Shown: one piece after another, positions 6,087 to 10,978 of the stretch | How positions within the stretch are numbered: position 1 is the first letter of the stretch | How the letters are laid out: the number at the start of each line of letters is the position of its first letter | Assembly: GCA_934725345.1 (NCBI GenBank) | Contig: CAKVBG010000032.1 | Span: forward strand, 1-10,978 | Direction: 5' to 3' | Length of the DNA: 10,978 nt | DNA from: an uncultured Eubacteriales bacterium | GTDB taxonomy: Bacteria; Bacillota; Clostridia; Oscillospirales; Acutalibacteraceae | The notes under the pieces: generated by a model | What the model was told of the DNA's origin: nothing | What the model saw: the letters and a program-made list of their open reading frames with translations, nothing else | Databases searched by the model: none | Position numbers and translations under genes: made by a program

Positions 6087-7652
6087 TTAAATCTCCTCAA
6101 TTTTAACATGATGTTGCTTTTGCTTACTATCGTAAGTAATGCCAACAGCTAGCTTTTGCCCTGTATAATCTTTGAGAGCTAAAGGGTAGCGTTTTTCCTT
6201 AATTTGTTTTAAAGCCTCTTCGGGAGTAGAGTCTTTTTTTAGTTCAATGATAAACGCTGGTTTGCTTTTATCGTTAGGGTAGAAAATGAAGTCTGCAAAA
6301 CCAATTCCGGCAGGCATTTCACGCACGATTTTGTATTTTGTTCTGGCGCTTAAGTATACAAGTGTAACTATACAAGCAAGCGAATTTTCATCGTTGTATT
6401 TTATAATAGGGATATTGATATCATGCGCTTCTTGAACAAGTTTTTCCATTGTGTCTGTGTCCTTGCGGAGTGTTGCTTCAAGCATTTGATTGGATTTCAA
6501 AACTAATTTAGAAATTTCGCCCATTTGATGATTTTTAAGTGCATAATCAAATTTCATTCGGAGTTCTTTATTAGGAATAGTAAGAGTTTCATCGTGATAG
6601 CTTAAAAAGCCGTAAACCGTCATGGCAGAAAGTATCTCATCACGAGTATTTAAATTTATTTGCTCTGCACTGTAGCCTTCTAAGTGAATATTTACAGGTA
6701 TTCCCGATACCATTTGTACTATATCGTTTCTTACTTCTTCCACATTATTTTCAATGTAATAACTGATTTCATCCATAGGTCCCGTATTAGTCCAGTAGCT
6801 TTGACATACGCCCTTTCTGAGCGCAAACGCTACAGATCTAGGATTGTATACTTCGTGCCCTCCTTGAGTTTTGTAGCCATCATACCATTCTTTGAGTTCA
6901 TTTAGTGATAATTTATCTTGCTTTTCACACAATTTTTCTGTTTCTGAATTCGTAAAGCCAAAATATTTATCAAAATTCATATCGTTCAAAAAAGTGTATT
7001 CATCGAACATATTAAGCGCTGAACCTGATGAATACTTAGCAATAGGCAAAACTCCTGTCATGTATGCAAGTTCTACGTAAGGTTTATCTTTGAGGAGCTT
7101 TTTTAAAAATTCCAAAAATCTTTCACGGTCTTCAGGTTCGAATAAGTTGTTATTAAAAATATAGTCCCATTCATCAAGTATAAATATGAAACTTTCCCCT
7201 GTTTGGGTATATATATCTTCGAAAATTTTCCCAAGTGCATCACTCTCATTAATTTTTGCATTTGGAAATTCTTCTTTTAGGTCTAAAATTAATTGAGGAA
7301 TGAAACCATCCATATACTCATCAAAAGTTTTGTATTCCTTTGTAGGATTACACCATGTAATAAATATCACATTATGCTTATTTAAGTGTTCCAAATATGA
7401 CTCACTTTTACTAATTTCAAGTTTATCAAAGAGCTTTTTAAAGTCAGCATTTTTGGAATAATAGCAAGCAAGCATCATGGCATTTATCGTCTTGCCGAAC
7501 CTTCGGGGTCTTGTTATGCAAATGTACTGAGATGCCGTGCCAACTAATTCATTCATTTTTTCTATCAATTCCGACTTATCTACAAAATACTTTTCTTTTG
7601 TAGTTTTAGTAAACTGATTTACTGGTGTAATGCTATTTAAAAAATATGGCAT
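6087..7652 (-). CDS. AAA-ATPase / PD-(D/E)XK nuclease family protein, copy 2 (complete)
   Basis: A complete 521-residue protein with the two-domain layout of PF09820 plus PF08011 (DUF1703). The N-terminal FVDKS..LI segment (23-30) is followed by Walker A TRPRRFGKT (47-55, Lys54) and Walker B FILDEWD (157-163). At the C-terminus, a PD-(D/E)XK-like core shows GFADF (Asp454), FIIELKK (Glu470 and Lys472) and the QIKEKRY helix (483-489). It is therefore likely an ATPase coupled to a nuclease fold; substrate and role are unknown for the family. Start ATG 7652 has GGCGGTGA six bases upstream, and its leader and promoter are shared with copy 1. Residues 7-43 are nearly unrelated to copy 1 while the rest is about 97% identical. 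It is convergent with the dlt operon. Confidence 0.93.
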   Translation of the reverse strand: MPYFLNSITPVNQFTKTTKEKYFVDKSELIEKMNELVGTASQYICITRPRRFGKTINAMMLACYYSKNADFKKLFDKLEISKSESYLEHLNKHNVIFITWCNPTKEYKTFDEYMDGFIPQLILDLKEEFPNAKINESDALGKIFEDIYTQTGESFIFILDEWDYIFNNNLFEPEDRERFLEFLKKLLKDKPYVELAYMTGVLPIAKYSSGSALNMFDEYTFLNDMNFDKYFGFTNSETEKLCEKQDKLSLNELKEWYDGYKTQGGHEVYNPRSVAFALRKGVCQSYWTNTGPMDEISYYIENNVEEVRNDIVQMVSGIPVNIHLEGYSAEQINLNTRDEILSAMTVYGFLSYHDETLTIPNKELRMKFDYALKNHQMGEISKLVLKSNQMLEATLRKDTDTMEKLVQEAHDINIPIIKYNDENSLACIVTLVYLSARTKYKIVREMPAGIGFADFIFYPNDKSKPAFIIELKKDSTPEEALKQIKEKRYPLALKDYTGQKLAVGITYDSKQKQHHVKIEEI

Positions 7653-7683
7653 AGTATGTCACCGCCTTAAAGTATATATTGTG

Positions 7684-7728
7684 GTTGCTAAGCAACAAGG
7701 TTTTCGTCACGGTTTAAAATTTTTGACG
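7684..7728 (-). promoter_or_regulatory. Structured leader of ATPase copy 2
   Basis: Two dyads lie between promoter and start codon: GTTGCT-A-AGCAAC (7684-7696) and CGTCA/TGACG (7705-7709 and 7724-7728). The first is broken by a base change in copy 1 (AGAAAC) and the second is absent there. They could form leader hairpins that set expression differently in the two copies, or be neutral differences. Confidence 0.35.
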
Positions 7729-7756
7729 TTGGTAACTATCCAGGTTCTTATTACTC

Positions 7757-7785
7757 ATTATACCATAGCATTAAAAGTTTATGAA
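7757..7785 (-). promoter_or_regulatory. Promoter of ATPase copy 2 (extended -10)
   Basis: On the minus strand TTCATA (7780-7785), a 17-base spacer and TATAAT (7757-7762) with the upstream TGG form an extended -10 promoter. It is identical to that of copy 1 and lies about 105 bases from the start at 7652. This spacing leaves room for the leader hairpins. Confidence 0.7.
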
Positions 7786-7848
7786 CCTACATGGGGAATA
7801 AGATGAATAAATCGGCTGATACTTAACTTTTTATAAATCGTTACAATT

Positions 7849-8562
7849 TTGCACCCATATAAAAAAGATGGAAGTGGAAATAAACTTAAGTATATTTACT
7901 GGAGAGTATGGGATAAGGATGAAGAAACAGACAACAAATTTGAAAAAGATACATTGATAAAAGAAAATAAAGAAAATTTGGTATACGAATATTATAAAAA
8001 TGTAACCTTATATGCTTGGACTAGAAACCCAGGAGAACCAGTAGAAACAGTAAAAGAAATTCAAAGCACAGGAAAAACAAAAGCAAAAATTGAATTTGCA
8101 AAAGAACTTAGTGGAGACTTCAAACTGGATATCAAACCTGTAGAAGTCAAGAAGAATTTGGCAAATAAAAGTGTTAAGTACGTAGTGGATATAAATGTAC
8201 TGGAAAATGATCAGGTAGTTAAAATCAGTGATAATAAAATGAAAATAAGAATTGCATTACCGGAAGAACTAAAAGGATTTAACAAATATGAAGTAGTATA
8301 TATTTCAAATGATGAAATAAAAGAAACAATCCCAGCAACCGTAGAAGATGGATATATAGTATTTGAAACATCGCATTTAAGTCAACACGGAATTGTAGCA
8401 ACTAATGTTGAGGGAAAAGCAGGACAAGCTAAAACCGAAACAAGTAATCCTAAAACCGGAGATAACAGCAATATCTTTGTATACTTTTCTTTATTTGCAG
8501 CGAGTGCATTAGCAATGCTTGAAATGACCGTTTACAACAAGAAGAAAAAATCAGTGATTTAA
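7849..8562 (+). pseudogene. C-terminal remnant of a sortase-anchored surface protein
   Basis: The open frame of 237 codons ends in a typical wall-anchoring tail: the sortase signal NPKTG (200-204), a hydrophobic segment (about 209-228) and the basic end NKKKKSVI. Before it lie a beta-rich segment (about 75-185) and a stretch with TLYAWTRNPG (53-62) reminiscent of InlB-type (Listeria-Bacteroides) repeats of large adhesins. There is no signal peptide, no ribosome site and no ATG: the only start, TTG 7849, lies inside the direct repeat, which ends at 7860. The first four codons thus belong to the repeat, and the true 5' part of the gene is missing. I infer that insertion or recombination of the repeat truncated a larger gene. 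Expression as a short protein is unlikely without an export signal. Confidence 0.7.
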
Positions 8563-8584
8563 TTTTAGATAAGTATATACAGAC

Positions 8585-8612
8585 TTTCCGCCGATAATAT
8601 TGTCGGCGGAAA
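8585..8612 (+). terminator. Hairpin terminator after the surface-protein remnant
   Basis: TTTCCGCCGA and TCGGCGGAAA form a perfect 10-bp stem, GC-rich within an AT-rich context, with an 8-base loop, 22 bases after the stop codon. ATTTAAATATTTAAA follows rather than a pure T-run. It is the strongest stem-loop in the window and probably the original terminator of the truncated gene. Confidence 0.75.
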
Positions 8613-9034
8613 ATTTAAATATTTAAACTGTATATTTTTTCTTCCTAGTGCAAATTTCTGTTTACGTTACTACTAATTTACAAGCTGAAAGCAATGAAAT
8701 CCATTGTGTAGATAAATGTTATCTTATGTTTGTTTACGAAAAGTGTTTTAAGATATTCGTTTTTCAAAGTAACAACCGTAGAATCTGAAGCAGCTATGTA
8801 ATTTTTGGAATGGACCCAAGAATCTATCCATTTTCTTCATTTTGATGGGTTATTCTCTCTATTACTCCTTATATTGCATCCATTTTTCTAGCTCCGAAAC
8901 ATATTTATATCTAAATTATATCATAGGAATACAAATTTATACGTATCCGGTATCACACTATTGTCAAATAAAAAATTATCAAAATTCTACGTTTAAAAAT
9001 TGCTTTGAAATGTTAAAAACAATTTGTACAAAAA
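8613..9034. other. Intergenic region with a possible decayed minus-strand frame
   Basis: No intact gene is seen. On the minus strand a stretch of 52 sense codons (8836 down to 8681, stop 8678-8680) reads RKWIDSWVHSKNYIAASDST and onward through LKNEYLKTLF. It looks coding but has no start codon and a stop just upstream. Further upstream another frame ends ELEKWMQYKE. These may be pieces of one broken gene that I do not recognise. An extended -10 (TGATATAAT on minus) precedes them without a good -35. Otherwise the region is plain AT-rich DNA. Confidence 0.35.
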
Positions 9035-10978
9035 TTAGGGGGCATCAGTTAGTGTCCAAGTTATAGTTGTTGCATAGGAATCATCCAAAACATCTTGAGG
9101 ATTGATATCAAGTAACATACCCTGATTTTCAGACCATGTAATGGTAGTGTCTGTGGGGGAGGAAACCGATTTTCCCGAATAAACTTTAGTTGGTTCGTTA
9201 TTTATAACGAAGCTTTTGTTTTTTTCATCGATAAACACAAGGGCGTCTTTGAGAGTATGATTATTTGCTGAAGTAAAAGGAGTATTGATAGAAGCGTATA
9301 GACTCCAATCCGAGCTTTCTAATCTCGAATCAGAAATTAATATGGACCAATCTGCTTCTTGCCTTGGGATAGTAGTTTTAACTGTTGGAATGACGGTGTT
9401 TTTAAATTCAAGCACACTTGGTACTGTTTTGAATTCTAGTGCTCCTGTATAAACAACGGCTAGAGTTTCAGTCCTGTTTTTAAAATTATCGTTTGCAGTC
9501 ACTGTAACAGAGATATTGAGGGGGAGTAGTTCGGGTAAAGTTAGCAAGAAAGAACCTAGAGCATCTGAAGTACCTTCCACGCTTCTCATAACGGAATCCA
9601 ACAAAAATTCAGCTTTTAAATTCGAGGAAGGATTAGTGGTTCCGGTGATATTAATAGAAGCGTCAGAAATGGGTTTAGTTTTAAGGGAAAGTTGTCCCAT
9701 CGACAGCACTTTGACGTTTTGTAAATTGAAGGTTTGTAAGCTCGGTGGGGTTTGAGAATCTGATGACGTCATGTTAGTTGTAACTGATGTTGTAGATGAA
9801 GTTGAAGTGGACGCATCTATTTCCACATTACTTTCATCCAATTTAGTCCAAATGTATAGTGGTGTATCCGATAAAGTCCCGGCATCGGGGAAGTCTTTTG
9901 CGGAAAGCCAATAATTTACAACTTGAGAATTTATATTTACCTTTCCAGTTCCTGAAGTCCATCTGATTAGGTTTCCGTTTTTATTGTAAAGCACTATACT
10001 TTTTGGATTTTCAAATTTAACTGTTGCGGTTGAAGTCATTTGAATGAGCGGTGCTGAGGAGGATAAAGTATTGGCTATGTATAAACTTGCACCATTAGAA
10101 ACTATGAAGTCACCACTGCATCTAATTGTTCCCACACCGGATTTAACTGCAGTTTGAGTTACCTTAAGGCTTGCCTTTTCGTCAATTAAAAAAGATTTTG
10201 CAAGCTGGGAAGAGCCTGTGTCATAAAACATTCCTCTAGGAGTATTTATTGTAACGTTGGCTCCTTTTTCTATTACTATATCGGGGCTGTAATCACAATA
10301 GAGAGTTTCTCGTGATTCAGAAGTTATGCTAACATCCGCATTTTCTAAAATTTTAAAAGATGGATTCGCATATGTAAGCCAAAACATCGCATTACCCGTA
10401 CTTGTGTGATGTATTGTCGTTTTGCCGCCGATCTCAACTCTATTTACTTCTGCGAGTTCATTTGAAGGAGAAGCGTATCCTGAAGAAGTTTTAATAGTGA
10501 TATTTGAATCGATATATCTCACCATACCTTGGCGATTATAGCTTATCTGTGGTCCCGTATAATTAACATTTTGATAGGTTAAAGTAACGGCTTTAGTGGA
10601 ATTGACCGCTTCGACTGCTACAATTCCGTAATAGTTTTTGCCGACTATATCCACATTGCATAAAGTAACGTTTATTTCAGAAGCTGCAGAGGCAATGTAT
10701 ATAGAGTTTGTGATGGAGGCGGAATTCATATCTGTAAGGGTATGACGCTTGGTGATGCCTTGTTCATTTGTATATGTTCCGTTTATGGTGAGATTCGTTT
10801 TGGTAGGTGGGAAGGTGATCCTTGAGGTTATTTCTATATCTGCATTTAGATAAATTGTGAGGTAATCATCACTACTCGTAATTGCTGCGGCAAGTTCGTT
10901 ATAATTATTAACAACGATACTCGTTTCATTAGACGTTGTATCTAGTGCAGATACGTTTCGGGAATCAGAGGCTAAACT
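9035..10978 (-). CDS. WxL-domain surface protein with beta-helix-like N-terminal region (5' end beyond the window)
   Basis: The frame is open from the right edge to TAA at 9035-9037, at least 647 residues; the signal peptide would lie outside the window, and the internal ATG at 10727-10729 is not the start. Counting from the edge, about residues 1-370 are rich in short beta-strand repeats (NLTINGTYT, VNITLCN-like patterns, VEIGGKTTIHH, VTINTPRG), as in pectate-lyase-like adhesive domains. A Ser/Thr-rich linker (about 388-409) and an Ig-like segment (about 435-515) follow. The C-terminus is a WxL domain: DWSLYASI (557-564) and the terminal TITWTLTDAP. WxL domains bind peptidoglycan non-covalently, so the protein is probably a secreted wall-associated adhesin. 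G+C is visibly higher (about 40% by eye) than in the dlt genes, hinting at a different origin. No partner DUF916 gene is in view. Confidence 0.88.
   Translation of the reverse strand, partial: SLASDSRNVSALDTTSNETSIVVNNYNELAAAITSSDDYLTIYLNADIEITSRITFPPTKTNLTINGTYTNEQGITKRHTLTDMNSASITNSIYIASAASEINVTLCNVDIVGKNYYGIVAVEAVNSTKAVTLTYQNVNYTGPQISYNRQGMVRYIDSNITIKTSSGYASPSNELAEVNRVEIGGKTTIHHTSTGNAMFWLTYANPSFKILENADVSITSESRETLYCDYSPDIVIEKGANVTINTPRGMFYDTGSSQLAKSFLIDEKASLKVTQTAVKSGVGTIRCSGDFIVSNGASLYIANTLSSSAPLIQMTSTATVKFENPKSIVLYNKNGNLIRWTSGTGKVNINSQVVNYWLSAKDFPDAGTLSDTPLYIWTKLDESNVEIDASTSTSSTTSVTTNMTSSDSQTPPSLQTFNLQNVKVLSMGQLSLKTKPISDASINITGTTNPSSNLKAEFLLDSVMRSVEGTSDALGSFLLTLPELLPLNISVTVTANDNFKNRTETLAVVYTGALEFKTVPSVLEFKNTVIPTVKTTIPRQEADWSILISDSRLESSDWSLYASINTPFTSANNHTLKDALVFIDEKNKSFVINNEPTKVYSGKSVSSPTDTTITWSENQGMLLDINPQDVLDDSYATTITWTLTDAP

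Larger units (their letters stand above)
6849..7860. repeat. Direct repeat, right copy (ATPase gene 5' part plus upstream region)
   Basis: This is the visible partner of 1-995, in the same orientation, with a period of about 6.85 kb. It extends past the gene start through the promoter to GCACCCATAT at 7851-7860, after which the sequences differ completely. It is 17 bases longer than the left copy because of changes in the leader. The extent to the left of 6849 cannot be compared, since copy 1 leaves the window there. The repeat could be the end of a mobile or recently duplicated unit. Confidence 0.9.

Noticed and set aside
5955..6152. Plus-strand open frame running into the 3' end of ATPase copy 2
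   Set aside because: It has low-complexity AT-driven hydrophobic content, no good ribosome site, and half of it is antisense to a well-supported gene.
6684..6905. Plus-strand open frame inside ATPase copy 2
   Set aside because: Antisense shadow of a well-supported gene.
7803..7826. Tiny frame MNKSADT after a GGGGAATAAG site, present in both repeat copies
   Set aside because: Only seven codons, no plus-strand promoter seen, and the surrounding bases are equally conserved, so no coding signal stands out.
8842..9066. Plus-strand open frame of 74 codons (MMGYSLYYSLYC...)
   Set aside because: Tyr/Ile-rich translation of AT-rich spacer, no ribosome site, and it overlaps the end of the WxL gene.
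9516..9755. Plus-strand open frame inside the WxL gene
   Set aside because: Antisense shadow of the WxL gene; the GGGGGAG just before it is part of the antisense coding sequence.
1..10978. CRISPR arrays, tRNA or rRNA genes, recognisable transposase or integrase genes
   Set aside because: I found no regularly spaced short repeats, no tRNA-like sequences and no transposase or recombinase motifs on either strand.

Overview
The window looks like a chromosomal segment of a low-GC Gram-positive (Firmicute). The dlt genes are about 30% G+C by eye, Shine-Dalgarno sites are AGGAGG-like, there is a complete teichoic-acid D-alanylation operon, and there are two different kinds of wall-attached surface protein (a sortase-type NPKTG tail and a WxL domain). 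An anaerobic coccus of the Peptoniphilus/Anaerococcus/Helcococcus type would fit, but that placement is inference only.

Layout. (1) 1-804, minus strand: the 5' part of an AAA-ATPase/PD-(D/E)XK (PF09820 + PF08011/DUF1703 type) gene that runs off the left edge, with its promoter region up to about 995. (2) 996-1531: gene-poor, holding the ruins of a short reading frame (1022-1346), a 9-bp-arm inverted repeat (1409-1436) and a probable dlt promoter. (3) 1532-5757, plus strand: a tight operon dltA-dltB-dltC-dltD, followed by a 50-codon gene that I identify as dltX. It overlaps the end of dltD. (4) 5758-6086: no convincing gene. (5) 6087-7652, minus strand: a complete second copy of the AAA-ATPase/PD-(D/E)XK gene with its promoter region up to 7860. 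(6) 7849-8562, plus strand: the C-terminal remnant of a sortase-anchored surface protein, cut exactly where the repeat ends, then a strong hairpin terminator. (7) 8613-9034: non-coding or decayed. (8) 9035-10978, minus strand: a large WxL surface protein with an apparent beta-helix (pectate-lyase-like) N-terminal part, running off the right edge.

How the genes work together. DltA charges D-alanine onto the carrier DltC. DltB (an MBOAT acyltransferase) passes it across the membrane through the C-terminal tyrosine of DltX, and DltD finishes the transfer to teichoic acid outside the cell. This lowers the negative charge of the envelope. The dlt operon sits between two directly repeated, roughly 1-kb near-identical segments (1-995 and 6849-7860). 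Homologous recombination between them would delete or tandemly amplify the whole operon. The two ATPase copies are about 97% identical in protein over residues 44-268 but almost unrelated over residues 7-43, a sharp mosaic. The most unusual points are dltX at the distal end of the operon, the flanking direct repeats, the mosaic N-terminus, and an alanine in DltA where characterised DltA enzymes carry the stereoselectivity cysteine.
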